Assembly: GCA_965115885.1 (NCBI GenBank)
Contig: OZ220479.1
Span: 1,612,001-1,676,000, forward strand
Direction: 5' to 3'
Source of the DNA: BD2-11 sp965115885
GTDB taxonomy: Bacteria; Gemmatimonadota; Gemmatimonadetes; Longimicrobiales; Gaopeijiaceae
Length of the DNA: 64,000 nt
In this document: positions 39,874 to 49,845 of the stretch, in pieces
Position numbering within the stretch: position 1 is the first letter of the stretch
How the letters are laid out: every line of letters starts with the position of its first letter
Notes under the pieces: generated by a model
The model's database searches: none
The model's input: only the letters and a program-made list of their open reading frames with translations
Told to the model about the DNA's origin: nothing
Translations under genes and position numbers: made by a program

Positions 39874-40098
39874 GTGCCGTTCGTTTTCGCGAGCCGTTCC
39901 CGCCGTCCGGCGGATCGATGCTTGCCGGTGCGGGTCGCGCTGATGTGCGTGGGGGCCGGGCTGGGACTCGCGGGGATGCTGCTCGACCTCGCGTGGGCGA
40001 CTTGGGTCGCGCTGGCCGCCCTGGTGGCCGGGTTGGCGCTCCGCCGTCTGCGCGCTCCCGGTCGAGACGCGGACGGGGAGGACCGGGAGCCGGTCTGA
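39874..40098 (+). CDS. Small two-helix membrane protein
   Basis: This 74-residue frame starts at GTG 39874, 2 nt after the hydratase stop. It has an arginine-rich N-terminus, two hydrophobic segments (about residues 18-34 and 38-54) and a charged tail. Function unknown. It may be real, given its spacing and membrane profile, but I have no homologue in mind. Confidence 0.45.
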   Translation: MPFVFASRSRRPADRCLPVRVALMCVGAGLGLAGMLLDLAWATWVALAALVAGLALRRLRAPGRDADGEDREPV

Positions 40099-40208
40099 CC
40101 CCGCCGACCCGGCCTGCGACGCTCCTCCGCCTTCCGTTAGATTCGGCACCGATTCCGAAGCCCCCAGAAGCCGCCGCCGCCGCCCGAGCGGAAGGACCTC
40201 GCGATTCT

Positions 40209-43076
40209 ATGTCCTCGTCCGAATTGTTCAGCGGGCCGAACTCCGGATACGCGGAGGAACTGTTCCAGCGGTATCTGACCGATCCGGCTTCGGTGTCGGC
40301 CCGCTGGCGCTCGGTCTTTTCGAAACGGACGGGAGACGCGCCCGCGTCGCCCGTCTCCGCGCCTCCCGCCGAGGCGCCCGGACGTCCGCCCCGCGTCTCC
40401 GAGCGCGCGTCGTCCCGCGCCGAGTCGGGATCCGCGGGCGCGGGCACCCTGCGCGCGATGCGGGAGCTTCTGCGCCTCGTGGCCCGAGCCACCTCGCTCG
40501 TGCAGGCGTTCCGCGATCACGGTCACCAACTGGCCCGCATCGACCCTCTGGGGAGCGACCCCCCGGGTCACCCGCAGCTCGATCCCTCGTTCTTCGGCAC
40601 CAGCATGGAGCAGCTGGAGGCGCTCCACGCCTCCACCGTGCTGGGCGACGACGGGGACGAACGGGTCCCGGACTACCTGGAGCGGCTGGAGCGCGCCTAC
40701 TGCGGGTCCATCGGATATCAATTCGAGCACTTGGAATCTCCGGAGCGGGTGCGCTGGCTTTGGCACCAGGTCGAATCCGAAATCCACGCGCAACCGCTGG
40801 CCCGCGAAGAGCAGGTGGAACTTCTGGCCCGCTTGGCCCGGGTGGAGGGCTTGGAGCGATTCCTGCATCGAGCCTATCCGGGACAGGTGCGCTTCTCGCT
40901 CGAGGGGAACGACATGCTCGTTCCCATGGTGGACTCGGCGATCGAGATCGCGGCGGCGCGCGGATGCCGGGAAGTCGTGATGGGGATGGCCCATCGGGGT
41001 CGGCTCAACGTGCTCGCGCACAGCGTGGGCGTGGGCTCGGACGAGATTCTGCGCCAGTTCGAGGGCTCGACCCCGGATCCGAACGGCATCCCGACGCTAC
41101 CCGACGAAGATGGCGGGATCGGCGACGTGAAGTACCATCACGGCGCCACCCGCGACCATGCCCTGCGGGACGGAACCTCGGTGCGGGTCACGCTCCTGCC
41201 CAACCCCAGCCACCTGGAATTCGTGAACCCTGTGGTCGCGGGGCTGGCCCGGGCGCGCCAGTTCGCGGGTCCGGGCCGGGACGACCGGCGGGACACGGCC
41301 GCGGTGGTGCCGCTGCTCGTCCACGGGGACGCCGCCTTCGCCGCGGAAGGGGTGGTCGCGGAGTCGCTCAACTTGGCCCGGCTCGATGGATACGGGACGG
41401 GCGGGGTGGTGCACCTGATCGTCAACAACCAGATCGGCTTCACCACCGACCCGGAACAGGGCCGCTCCACCCGCTACGCCTCCGATCTGGCCAAGGGCTA
41501 CGACATCCCGATCCTGCGCGTGAACGCCGACGATCCCCCCGCGTGCCTCACCGCGATGCGTCTGGCGATGGCGTACCGGGCGGAGTTCCACGACGACGTC
41601 GTGGTGGACCTGATCGGGTATCGGCGGCACGGGCACAACGAGGGCGACGATCCGGCCTACACCCAGCCTCGTCTGTACGAGCGCATCCGGGCGCACCCCA
41701 CCGTGTTCGCGCTCTACGGCGAGGCGTTGACCAAGGCCGGGGTTCTGGCCTCGGACGAGGTCGCGGCCATGCGCCGGGACGTCGCCGGTCGCCTGAGGGA
41801 GGCGCTGGCGGCGGTCGGCGCGGCGAAGCCGGCCGCCGACGAGTCCGACTCCCGCCCCCGGAATCCGCCCGCGCGCGGCGACCGAAGGGCGGCGGCGGCG
41901 TGGGACCGGGAAGGCGGCGCGACGGCCGTCCCGTTCGCGGTCCTCGCCGAGATCAACGCGGCCTCGACGGCGGTCCCCGAGGGCTTCGCCGTCAACCGCA
42001 AGCTGCGTCGGCAACTGGACAGGGATCGAAGCTCCTTCACCGAGGCGTCGCCGCTGGACTGGGCGCACGCCGAAGCGCTCGCCTTGGGCTCCCTGCTCCG
42101 GGACGGGATTCCGATCCGCTTCAGCGGGCAGGACGCGCAGCGCGGCACCTTCAGCCACCGCCATCTCGTGTTCCACGACGCGGAAACCGGAGCCGAGCAC
42201 ACGCCGCTGGCGGCCATCGGCGAGGCCCGCTTCGAGATCCACAACTCGCCGCTTTCGGAGACCGCGGTGCTGGGCTTCGAGTACGGCTACAGCGTGGGCG
42301 CGAACAGCGATCTCGTCGTTTGGGAAGCCCAGTTCGGCGACTTCGCCAACGTGGCCCAGCCCGTCATCGACCAGTTCGTGGTGTCGGGACGGGCGAAGTG
42401 GGGACAGCGTTCCCGGCTCGCGCTGCTGCTGCCGCACGGCTACGAAGGACGCGGCCCGGAGCATTCGAGCGCACGCCTGGAGCGCTTTCTCCAGATGTGC
42501 GCCGCCGACAACGTGCGGGTCGTCAACCCCACCACGTCCGCCCAGTACTTCCATCTGTTGCGCCGTCAGGCGCACGCCCCCGCGCGTCCGCTCGTGGTCA
42601 TGACCCCCAAGAGCCTTCTGCGCCACAAGCCGACCCACTCGCGCGCCTCGGAGCTCGCCGACGGGAGCTTCCGCCCGGTGCTGGTCGAGGAAACGGAAGA
42701 CGAGGTCCGGGCGTCCGCGACCCGGCTCGTCCTCTGCAGCGGCAAGGTCTACTACGATCTGCTCGCGAGCGGAGCGCGCGCGGATGCGAAGAACGTCGTG
42801 CTGGCCAGGGTCGAGCAGCTCTATCCGTTCCCCCGGCGCGGGCTCGAAGCGTTGCTCGCGGGCTTGCCTGCCCTGAGCGAAGTCGTCTGGGTCCAGGAAG
42901 AGCCCCGCAACATGGGCGCGCGCGCCTACGTCGCGCCGCGGCTCCGGCGCCTGCTGCCCGAGTCCCTGACGCTGCGTCAGGTCGCGCGGCCCGAGTGGTC
43001 CAGCCCCGCGGAGGGCAAGCTGTCCGACCACGCGAGGGGCCAGCGGCGCATCGTCCGGGAGGCGTTCGCGGGGTAG
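40209..43076 (+). CDS. sucA: 2-oxoglutarate dehydrogenase E1 component
   Basis: This 955-residue thiamine-diphosphate enzyme decarboxylates 2-oxoglutarate in the TCA cycle. The N-terminal helix S-G-P-N-S-G-Y-A-E-E-L-F recruits E2. The ThDP region has M-G-M-A-H-R-G-R-L-N-V-L (about 258-269), F-V-N-P-V-V-A-G (about 338-345), N-N-Q-I-G-F-T-T and R-R-H-G-H-N-E-G-D-D-P-A. The transketolase-like half follows with S-G-Q-D-A-Q-R-G-T-F-S-H-R-H and L-P-H-G-Y-E-G-R-G-P-E-H-S-S-A-R. Length is normal. sucB is not adjacent. A Pro/Ala linker (about 40-75) is expected. Confidence 0.96.
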   Translation: MSSSELFSGPNSGYAEELFQRYLTDPASVSARWRSVFSKRTGDAPASPVSAPPAEAPGRPPRVSERASSRAESGSAGAGTLRAMRELLRLVARATSLVQAFRDHGHQLARIDPLGSDPPGHPQLDPSFFGTSMEQLEALHASTVLGDDGDERVPDYLERLERAYCGSIGYQFEHLESPERVRWLWHQVESEIHAQPLAREEQVELLARLARVEGLERFLHRAYPGQVRFSLEGNDMLVPMVDSAIEIAAARGCREVVMGMAHRGRLNVLAHSVGVGSDEILRQFEGSTPDPNGIPTLPDEDGGIGDVKYHHGATRDHALRDGTSVRVTLLPNPSHLEFVNPVVAGLARARQFAGPGRDDRRDTAAVVPLLVHGDAAFAAEGVVAESLNLARLDGYGTGGVVHLIVNNQIGFTTDPEQGRSTRYASDLAKGYDIPILRVNADDPPACLTAMRLAMAYRAEFHDDVVVDLIGYRRHGHNEGDDPAYTQPRLYERIRAHPTVFALYGEALTKAGVLASDEVAAMRRDVAGRLREALAAVGAAKPAADESDSRPRNPPARGDRRAAAAWDREGGATAVPFAVLAEINAASTAVPEGFAVNRKLRRQLDRDRSSFTEASPLDWAHAEALALGSLLRDGIPIRFSGQDAQRGTFSHRHLVFHDAETGAEHTPLAAIGEARFEIHNSPLSETAVLGFEYGYSVGANSDLVVWEAQFGDFANVAQPVIDQFVVSGRAKWGQRSRLALLLPHGYEGRGPEHSSARLERFLQMCAADNVRVVNPTTSAQYFHLLRRQAHAPARPLVVMTPKSLLRHKPTHSRASELADGSFRPVLVEETEDEVRASATRLVLCSGKVYYDLLASGARADAKNVVLARVEQLYPFPRRGLEALLAGLPALSEVVWVQEEPRNMGARAYVAPRLRRLLPESLTLRQVARPEWSSPAEGKLSDHARGQRRIVREAFAG

Positions 43077-43091
43077 GCGGGACCGGTCTTC

Positions 43092-43122
43092 TCCAAGCCG
43101 GGCGCTTCGACGGGCGCTTGGA
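43092..43122. terminator. Hairpin between convergent sucA and M20 peptidase
   Basis: TCCAAGC (43092-43098) pairs with GCTTGGA (43116-43122) around a 17-nt GC-rich loop that can pair further. It sits in the 100-nt gap between two converging genes, where a bidirectional terminator is expected. No clear U tract. Confidence 0.4.
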
Positions 43123-43177
43123 GGGCTCCCGGGTTCGACGGGCCTCGTCCCGGCGGATTTCCAAGACCGACTTCCAG

Positions 43178-44371
43178 TCAGGCCTCCGCCCCGTAGGGCC
43201 GCATCGAAGGCGCCGCGAGCAGCAGCGCGACCAGCGCCGCCCGTTCCGGCATCCGCTCCAACACGACGTGCTCGTGGCTGGCATGGGCTCCCGCGCCGAC
43301 GGCGCCCAGCCCGTCGAGCGTCGGCGTGTACGTGCTGGTGGTGTTGCCGTCCGATCCTCCTCCGGACGTCGATTCCTCCACGTCCAGCCCCAGCTGCGCC
43401 CCCGCTTCCCGCGCCAGTTCCCAGAGCCTGCGGTTGCCCGGGGTCTTCTCCATGGGAGGGCGGTCCATCTCGCCTCGGATCTCGACTGCGGATCCGGGCA
43501 CCGTGGTCTCGATGGCGCGAATCGCCCGTTCCACCCTGCGCGCGTCCGCGAGGGTCGGCGCGCGAACGTCCACTTCGGCGCTCGCCTCCGGCGCGATCAC
43601 GTTGGAACGAATCCCGCCCCCGATCACCCCCACGTTCACGTTGACGCCCCGGACCGGGTCGTTGAGGGCGTGCAGCTTCCGGACGACGTGCGCGAGCTCC
43701 AGAATCGCGCTCACGCCCTTCTCGGGTTCGAGTCCCGCGTGCGCCGCCACCCCGGCGACGCGGACGGTGAAGTCGCCGCCCCCCCTGCGGGCCGTCTTCA
43801 GCTTGCCGCGCTCGCCCAGGGACGGCTCCAGCACCAGCGCCCGGTCCGCGCGCATCGCCAGCCGCGCGATGCGCTCCTTGGAGTCGGGGCTGCCGATCTC
43901 CTCGTCGGAATTGCACACGAAGACCGGGGTGACCTCGAGCTCCCCGACGCAGCGCCGGAGGGCCTCCGCCGCGAACACGCCCTGCACCAGACCCGCCTTC
44001 ATGTCGAAGGCGCCCGGTCCGTAGAGGCGTCCCCGGTCCGTCCGCAGAGGCATTTCGTCCAGCGTGCCGATCGGCCAGACGGTGTCGGTGTGTCCGAGGA
44101 CGAGCTGGTAGGGAGCCGGTCGACGGCGCACCCGCGGCGAGGCGTAGAGGATGCCGCCGCCGGTCCGGCCGGACAGAATCCGCGACCGGTACCCGATGTC
44201 GGCCATGGCGTCGCGCAGAAGGTCCTGCACGGGGCGCTGGGAAGCGGGAACCATCGAGGGCGACTCGAGTTCGACCAGCCGCTCCAGCAGATCCTGCATG
44301 CGGGGGCGGCGGACCTGCAGATAGTTCAGCAACCGCGCGCCCGCCCCCTTCTTCCAAGGCGATTCGTTCAT
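43178..44371 (-). CDS. M20-family peptidase (glutamate carboxypeptidase-like)
   Basis: This 397-residue cytoplasmic zinc hydrolase shows metal ligands in G-H-T-D-T-V-W-P (about 92-99), G-A-F-D-M-K-A-G (about 116-123) and C-N-S-D-E-E-I-G-S (about 147-155), and the C-terminal S-H-E-H-V. The order and the A-G-V-A-A-H-A-G lid segment suit the carboxypeptidase G2/ArgE-like group. No signal peptide. Divergent from the D-aminoacylase gene, with a 237-bp shared upstream region. Confidence 0.88.
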   Translation of the reverse strand: MNESPWKKGAGARLLNYLQVRRPRMQDLLERLVELESPSMVPASQRPVQDLLRDAMADIGYRSRILSGRTGGGILYASPRVRRRPAPYQLVLGHTDTVWPIGTLDEMPLRTDRGRLYGPGAFDMKAGLVQGVFAAEALRRCVGELEVTPVFVCNSDEEIGSPDSKERIARLAMRADRALVLEPSLGERGKLKTARRGGGDFTVRVAGVAAHAGLEPEKGVSAILELAHVVRKLHALNDPVRGVNVNVGVIGGGIRSNVIAPEASAEVDVRAPTLADARRVERAIRAIETTVPGSAVEIRGEMDRPPMEKTPGNRRLWELAREAGAQLGLDVEESTSGGGSDGNTTSTYTPTLDGLGAVGAGAHASHEHVVLERMPERAALVALLLAAPSMRPYGAEA

Positions 44372-44608
44372 TGTCCGGTTTCTCCGCATCGTGCGCTTCT
44401 CGGAGCCTTCGCGGAACCTTTTCCGCCGGGCCAAGGCCTGAAATGTAACCCGGGGGAAGATACGTATCGCGGGCGCCGCCTCGAGCGTACGTTCGACGCC
44501 GAGCGGAACGACGATCCCGGCAGCCCGCTTCGCGCACCGGATCGCGCGGCCGAAGCCCGACGCTCGGATTCGACGTGGAAAAGAAAAGGAGGAGTCGTGC
44601 GTTCGACG

Positions 44609-46261
44609 ATGCGGCATGCGAAGGAGAGCCGCCATGAGGACCGTCCGCGACCCGGACGGCCCCGCAGCCGCGGTCGTCCCTCCTCCCTTCGGCGGAGGGG
44701 CGCCGCTCCGCGACGGGTTCCGCACGCCTTGGCGCTCCTGCTGGCCGCCTGCGGCGGCGATGGAGGAACTCCCGCGCCCGCCGACGGGGACTCGTTCCTG
44801 ATCCGGGGCGCCGTCGTCGTGGACGGCACCGGGCGCCCCGGCTTCGCCGGATCGCTCCGGGTCGTCGACGGCGCGATCGTCGAGGTGGCGCCCGGAGACG
44901 GCGCTGGGACGGCACCCGCGCCGGGCGGCGGGGAACGGGTCTACGACGCCTCGGGATTGGTTCTCGCGCCAGGGTTCGTCGACACCCACAGCCACCACGA
45001 CCGCGGCCTTCTCGACGAGCCCACCGCGCTGGCCGCCGTGAGCCAGGGCGTCACCACCATCGTGGTCGGACAGGACGGAGGATCGTTCTTCCCGATCGCC
45101 GACTTCTTCCGCGCGCTGGAAGCGGCCCCCGCGGCGGTGAACGTAGGCTCCTTCGCCGGACACGGAACGTTGCGCCGGCAGGTCATGGGCGACGACTTCC
45201 GCCGCGAGGCCCGGCCCGACGAAGTGGCGGCCATGCGGTCGTTGCTCGAAGCCGAGCTCGCGAGCGGGGCGCTCGGGCTTTCCACCGGGCTCGAGTACGA
45301 TCCCGGGATCTATTCCACGACCGACGAGGTGGTCGCCTTGGCCGAGGCGGCGGCGGCGGTCGGGGGCCGCTACGTCTCGCACATGCGGAGCGAGGACCGC
45401 GGCCTTCGCGAATCCATCGAGGAGATCGTCGAAATCGCCGAGCGCGCCCGCATCCCCGTCCAGATCTCGCACTTCAAGCTGGCCGCGCGAAGCCTCTGGG
45501 GACAGGCGCCGCGGATCCTCGCGCGTCTCGACGAGGCGCGCGCCGCGGGCCTCGTCGTCACCGCGGACGTCTACCCCTACGAGTACTGGCAATCGACCAT
45601 GACCGTCCTCTTCCCGGAACGCGATTTCACCGACCGGGAAGCCGCGCGCTTCGCGTTGGAGGAGCTGGTCGCGCCGGAGGGGATGTTGATCGGGCGCTTC
45701 GGAGCCGATCCCGGACTCGAAGGCAAGACCCTGTCCCGGATCGCCGAGGAGCGCGGCACGGATCCCGTCACCGCCTACCTGGATCTCGTCGCCGAAGCGC
45801 AGGCCGCGCGCGCGGAGGGCGGAGACGGAAGCGAGAGCGTCGTCGCGACCGGCATGGCGGTCGACGACATCGCCGCGCTGATGGCTTGGCCGCACGCCAA
45901 CGTCTCTTCCGACGGCGAGTTGCGCGGTCCTCATCCACGCGGTTTCGGCACCTATCCGAGGGTGCTCGGGCGATACGTGCGGGAGGAAGGACGCCTCTCG
46001 CTGGAGGACGCCGTCCGCAAGATGACCGGTCTGGCCGCGGCCCACATGGGATTTCGGGACCGGGGCACGCTGACGGCGGGCGCGGCGGCCGATCTGGTGC
46101 TGTTCGACCCCGCGACGGTCGTCGACCGCGCGACGACCGCCGAACCCCATCTCGCGTCGTCCGGGATCGAGCGCGTGTGGGTCGGGGGAACGGTGGTCTA
46201 CGAAGACGGGGCGGCGACGGGAGCGTTGCCGGGACTGGTGCTGCGTCGCGAGCGGCCTTGA
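44609..46261 (+). CDS. N-acyl-D-amino-acid deacylase family lipoprotein
   Basis: The mature part is an amidohydrolase of the D-aminoacylase group. Metal ligands appear in F-V-D-T-H-S-H-H-D (about 117-125); S-H-M-R-S-E-D, I-S-H-F-K and S-S-D-G-E follow in order. The enzyme removes N-acyl groups from D-amino acids. A hydrophobic stretch ending L-L-L-A-A-C-G-G indicates an exported lipoprotein, but about 35 arginine-rich residues precede it. A GTG at 44597, 4 nt after AGGAGG (44587-44592), is an alternative start, and a small frameshift at the 5' end is possible. Confidence 0.82.
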   Translation: MRHAKESRHEDRPRPGRPRSRGRPSSLRRRGAAPRRVPHALALLLAACGGDGGTPAPADGDSFLIRGAVVVDGTGRPGFAGSLRVVDGAIVEVAPGDGAGTAPAPGGGERVYDASGLVLAPGFVDTHSHHDRGLLDEPTALAAVSQGVTTIVVGQDGGSFFPIADFFRALEAAPAAVNVGSFAGHGTLRRQVMGDDFRREARPDEVAAMRSLLEAELASGALGLSTGLEYDPGIYSTTDEVVALAEAAAAVGGRYVSHMRSEDRGLRESIEEIVEIAERARIPVQISHFKLAARSLWGQAPRILARLDEARAAGLVVTADVYPYEYWQSTMTVLFPERDFTDREAARFALEELVAPEGMLIGRFGADPGLEGKTLSRIAEERGTDPVTAYLDLVAEAQAARAEGGDGSESVVATGMAVDDIAALMAWPHANVSSDGELRGPHPRGFGTYPRVLGRYVREEGRLSLEDAVRKMTGLAAAHMGFRDRGTLTAGAAADLVLFDPATVVDRATTAEPHLASSGIERVWVGGTVVYEDGAATGALPGLVLRRERP

Positions 46262-46531
46262 CCGAGCTCCGGACGTCCGGGCGCGCCTCTCGCACCGCGT
46301 CGCGCCGGATTTTTCGGAGGTCGTGCGAGACCGCCGAAGCCTTCGCGTCTCCCGCGACGCGTCCATCCGCACCCTATCGGGGCTCGCGGTGTAGGATCCC
46401 GCACGGCTTCTCACGACTTGTCCGGCGCGGAGGGGAAATCCTCAGGCCGCCTCCGCCGCGTGCTGAAACGAAAATCGTCATGTGGATTGCATCTCTTCGC
46501 ACGATGCGCCGCCCGAGCCGGAGGTGAGGCG

Positions 46532-47827
46532 ATGGACGCCTATCTCCGTCCGGAACACGCCCGCCTGCGCGATCGGGTTCGAGCCTTCGCCGAGGAGCGC
46601 ATCGCGCCGATCGCGGGCGAGATCGACCGCGCCCAGACCTTCCCTTGGGAGAACGTGCGCGCGATGGGCGCGATGGGGTTGCTGGGCGTGCCCATTCCCG
46701 AAACCTACGGAGGGATGGGACGCGACTACCTGAGCTACATCCTCGTCGTCGAGGAACTGGCACGGCACGACGCCAGCCACGCCATCACCGTGTCGGCCCA
46801 CACCACGCTGGGCGCGAGTCCGATTCTGACGTTCGGGACGGAGGCGCAGAAGCGCAGGTATCTGCCCGAGCTCGCCAGCGGCCGGGTGCTGGGCGGATTC
46901 GGGCTCACCGAGCCGGCCGCGGGTTCGGACTCCGCGGGCACCCGAACGCGCGCGGTGCGCGAAGGGTCCGGCTACCGCATCAACGGGTCCAAGATCTTCA
47001 TCACCCACGCGGGGGTCGGGGAGATCTTCACCATCACCGCCCTCACCAACCCCGCGCGCGGGACCCGCGGCATCACCAGCTTCATCGTCGCCAAGCCGAC
47101 CTGCGATCTGGAGACGGCGCGGCGGCTCGGAGTGGGACACTGCGCCGAGCTCGATTTCACCGAAGGCGTGAGGGCGGGCCGCAAGGAAGACAAGATGGGG
47201 TGGCGGGCCTCGGACACCCGGGAACTGGTGTTGGACAACGCCTTCGTCCCGGTCGAGAATCGGCTCGGCGCCGAGGGCGAGGGCTTCGTCAACTTCATGC
47301 GCATTCTCGACGCCGGACGCATCGGCATCGCCGCGCTGGCGTTGGGCATCGCCGAGGGAGCCTTCGACGCGGCACTGGAGTACACGTTGCGACGGAAGCG
47401 GCACGGGCACAGGATCTACGACTACCAAGCGGTGCAATTCCGCTTGTCCGACATGGCCACGGGCATCCGGGCCGCCAAGCACCTCACGTACCACGCCGCT
47501 TGGCTCAAGGACCGAGGACGGCCCTTCTCCAAGGAAGCCTCCATGGCGAAGCTGTTCGCCTCGGAGCTGTCGATGCGCGCCACCACGGAAGCGGTCGAGC
47601 TGATGGGAGGCGCCGGATACACGAACGACTCCCCGGTGGAACGGATGTTTCGCGACGCGAAGGTGTGCGAGATCGGAGAGGGCACGAGCGAGATCCAACG
47701 CCTGCTGATCGCGCGTCACTTGGTGCGCGAGGCGGACGGAAGCGGGAGAGTCGCAAGACATGCGGTGGGGCAGGGGGAGCCGTACGCGGCTTCGGTCCCC
47801 GCAACTGGCGGAGAAACCGAGATTTGA
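46532..47827 (+). CDS. Acyl-CoA dehydrogenase
   Basis: This 431-residue FAD enzyme introduces a trans-2 double bond into acyl-CoA. Signatures are G-F-G-L-T-E-P-A-A-G-S-D (about 128-139), F-I-T-H-A for the FAD-binding loop, the helix R-I-G-I-A-A-L-A-L-G-I-A, and the C-terminal R-D-A-K-V-C-E-I-G-E-G-T-S-E-I-Q-R. It is similar to short/branched-chain dehydrogenases, so it could feed the carboxylase-hydratase genes nearby. The C-terminal extension of about 30 residues is unusual. The RNase G gene overlaps its stop by 4 nt. Confidence 0.92.
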   Translation: MDAYLRPEHARLRDRVRAFAEERIAPIAGEIDRAQTFPWENVRAMGAMGLLGVPIPETYGGMGRDYLSYILVVEELARHDASHAITVSAHTTLGASPILTFGTEAQKRRYLPELASGRVLGGFGLTEPAAGSDSAGTRTRAVREGSGYRINGSKIFITHAGVGEIFTITALTNPARGTRGITSFIVAKPTCDLETARRLGVGHCAELDFTEGVRAGRKEDKMGWRASDTRELVLDNAFVPVENRLGAEGEGFVNFMRILDAGRIGIAALALGIAEGAFDAALEYTLRRKRHGHRIYDYQAVQFRLSDMATGIRAAKHLTYHAAWLKDRGRPFSKEASMAKLFASELSMRATTEAVELMGGAGYTNDSPVERMFRDAKVCEIGEGTSEIQRLLIARHLVREADGSGRVARHAVGQGEPYAASVPATGGETEI

Positions 47828-49332
47828 GGAGAGAGATCATCATCGGCGCGTCCTCGCGCGAGACGCGGGTGGCGCTGCTGGAAGACAAGAAGCTCGTGGA
47901 ACTGATGCTGGACCGCCCGGACCGGGACAGGATCGTGGGCGACGTGTTTTTGGGACGCGTGGAGTCGGTGTTGCCCGGCATTCAGGCGGCCTTCGTCGAC
48001 ATCGGAACCGGGAAAGCGGGGTTCCTGCACGCCTCGGACGTGGTTCGCGGAAACGGCGAGTCGCCCGGGAACGACCGCGACCGGGCGCCCCCGATCCAGG
48101 AGTTGCTGAGCAAGGGCGACCGGGTCACCGTGCAGGTGACCAAGGAACCCATCGGCACCAAGGGGCCGCGCCTGACCGGTCAGGTGTCGCTGGCCGGGCG
48201 TTTTCTCGTCTACACGCCGTTCGCCTCCCGCGTCGGCGTGAGCCGCAAGATCGAAAACCGCAGGCAGCGGGCGAAGCTTCGCGCGCTCGCCCGCAAGGTG
48301 GTTCCGGAGGACTCCGGCGGGGTGATCGTGCGCACCGTGGGGGAGGAGGCGACCGAGGAGCGGTTCGCGCGCGAGTTCTCCAGCCTGCGGGAAAGCTGGC
48401 TGGAAGTCCAACGGAACGCCGAGGCGGCCGAGGCGCCTGCGGTCGTGCGCCGCGAGGCGCGCTTGATCAGCGGGGTCATCCGCGACCTGTTCAGCGACAA
48501 GTTCGACTCGCTTACGGTGGATTCGCCGGAGATCCTGCGCGAGATCGAAAGCTACGTGAATCGGGTCGCGCCCGACTTGCTGGACCGGCTCAGGCTGCAC
48601 CGGGGGCCGGAATCGCTGTTCGACGCCCGAGGCGTCGAGGAGGAAATCCACCGTTCCTTCCGGCGCAAGGTGGGACTCAAGTCGGGCGGTCATCTCGTGA
48701 TCGAGCCCACCGAGGCCCTGGTGTCGATCGACGTGAACACCGGCCGCTTCGCCGGCAAGAGAAAAAAGGATCCCGCGGCGGTCGTTCTGAAGACCAATCT
48801 GGAGGCGGCGCGCGAGATCGCCCGCCAGATCAGACTTCGCGACGTCGGCGGGATCGTGGTCGTGGACTTCATCGACATGGACGCGCAGAAGGACCGCGAC
48901 CGCGTGCTCCACGAGCTCCGCACCCACTTGGGGCGCGATCGGGCCCGTACCCGCGCGTTCGCGGTCTCGGAGCTCGGGTTGATCGAGATGACGCGCCAGC
49001 GGGTGCGTCCGTCGATCTTCAACTCGATCACGGAGCCGTGCAGCCACTGCGGGGGACTGGGCCGGGTCATGGCGCCGGACACCGTGATGCGCCGGGTGGA
49101 ACGCAGCCTCAAGCGAGCCGCCGCCAAGGGCGAGCGCGCCCTGACGGTGCGCATTCATCCCGAGGTCGCGTTGCACGTGCTCGACGCGGAGCCGGACTTC
49201 CGCAAGCGCGTCTCGCGGGCCACGCGTCTGGAGATCGGGTTGCGGGACGATCCCCTGCTGGGCGAGGACCAGTTTCGCCTGCTCTCGGGCCGAGCTCAGG
49301 TCGACGTGACCGGAAAGTACGCGACCGTGTAG
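47824..49332 (+). CDS. rng: Ribonuclease E/G family endoribonuclease
   Basis: This 502-residue RNase G-type enzyme processes rRNA precursors and mRNA. An S1 domain (L-G-R-V-E-S-V-L-P-G-I-Q-A-A-F-V-D-I-G) spans about residues 37-120. The catalytic Mg2+ aspartates lie in S-I-D-V-N-T-G-R-F (about 303-311) and D-F-I-D-M (about 348-352). The zinc-link Cys pair is C-S-H-C-G-G about 402-407. The long C-terminal scaffold of RNase E is absent. The TTG start overlaps the dehydrogenase stop (TTGA). Confidence 0.93.
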   Translation: MRREIIIGASSRETRVALLEDKKLVELMLDRPDRDRIVGDVFLGRVESVLPGIQAAFVDIGTGKAGFLHASDVVRGNGESPGNDRDRAPPIQELLSKGDRVTVQVTKEPIGTKGPRLTGQVSLAGRFLVYTPFASRVGVSRKIENRRQRAKLRALARKVVPEDSGGVIVRTVGEEATEERFAREFSSLRESWLEVQRNAEAAEAPAVVRREARLISGVIRDLFSDKFDSLTVDSPEILREIESYVNRVAPDLLDRLRLHRGPESLFDARGVEEEIHRSFRRKVGLKSGGHLVIEPTEALVSIDVNTGRFAGKRKKDPAAVVLKTNLEAAREIARQIRLRDVGGIVVVDFIDMDAQKDRDRVLHELRTHLGRDRARTRAFAVSELGLIEMTRQRVRPSIFNSITEPCSHCGGLGRVMAPDTVMRRVERSLKRAAAKGERALTVRIHPEVALHVLDAEPDFRKRVSRATRLEIGLRDDPLLGEDQFRLLSGRAQVDVTGKYATV

Positions 49333-49394
49333 GCGAGCGGGACGCTCCCCGGGGAGTCGGCGGGGGGCCGCGCCCGCGTACCGTGCCGTTGCCC

Positions 49395-49422
49395 TTGACC
49401 TCGCCGGGCGACCCTGTAGCTT
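49395..49422 (+). promoter_or_regulatory. Candidate sigma-70-type promoter of rplU-rpmA
   Basis: TTGACC (49395-49400), a 16-nt spacer and TAGCTT (49417-49422), about 66 nt upstream of the rplU ATG. The same hexamers with a 17-nt spacer stand upstream of nuoA, which supports this as a real promoter class. Confidence 0.55.
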
Positions 49423-49487
49423 TTCGCGTTGCGAGGCTTTGCGTCTTTCTTTGTCCTGCGACCTCCATACCACGCGACGAGGTGGTC

Positions 49488-49802
49488 ATGTACGCGGTGT
49501 TCGAAAGCGGCGGAAAGCAGTTCAGGGCCGAGCCCGGCTCCCGGGTGCGGATCCCGGCGCTCGCCGCGGAGGAGGGTTCCACGGTCACCTTCGACCGCGT
49601 GCTGATGACCGGCGGCGGAGACGCCGATCCGGCGGTCGGCACGCCGACGGTCGAGGGGGCCGCGGTGCGAGCCGAAGTGCTGGCGCACGGCAAGGACAAA
49701 AAGATCGTCGTCTTCAAGCGCAAGCGCCGCAAAGGATACCGCAAGAAGCAGGGGCACCGCCAGAAGTTCACCGAAGTGCGGATCGAGGAGATCGTCACCT
49801 AG
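49488..49802 (+). CDS. rplU: 50S ribosomal protein L21
   Basis: This 104-residue protein has the L21 start M-Y-A-V-F-E-S-G-G-K-Q and the C-terminal basic block F-K-R-K-R-R-K-G-Y-R-K-K-Q-G-H-R-Q (about 76-92), which binds 23S rRNA. The rplU-rpmA order is the common bacterial one; 43 nt separate them. Placement after an RNase E/G gene is also common, since S1-type RNase and L21 genes often neighbour each other. Confidence 0.97.
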   Translation: MYAVFESGGKQFRAEPGSRVRIPALAAEEGSTVTFDRVLMTGGGDADPAVGTPTVEGAAVRAEVLAHGKDKKIVVFKRKRRKGYRKKQGHRQKFTEVRIEEIVT

Positions 49803-49845
49803 CGGTTCGGGGACCGCCGGGCCGCCGACCGGGGAAGAAATCGAA

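Noticed and set aside
43727..43745. GGTTCGAGTCC resembling a tRNA T-arm
   Set aside because: It lies within the coding sequence of the M20 peptidase, and no acceptor or anticodon stem can be built around it.
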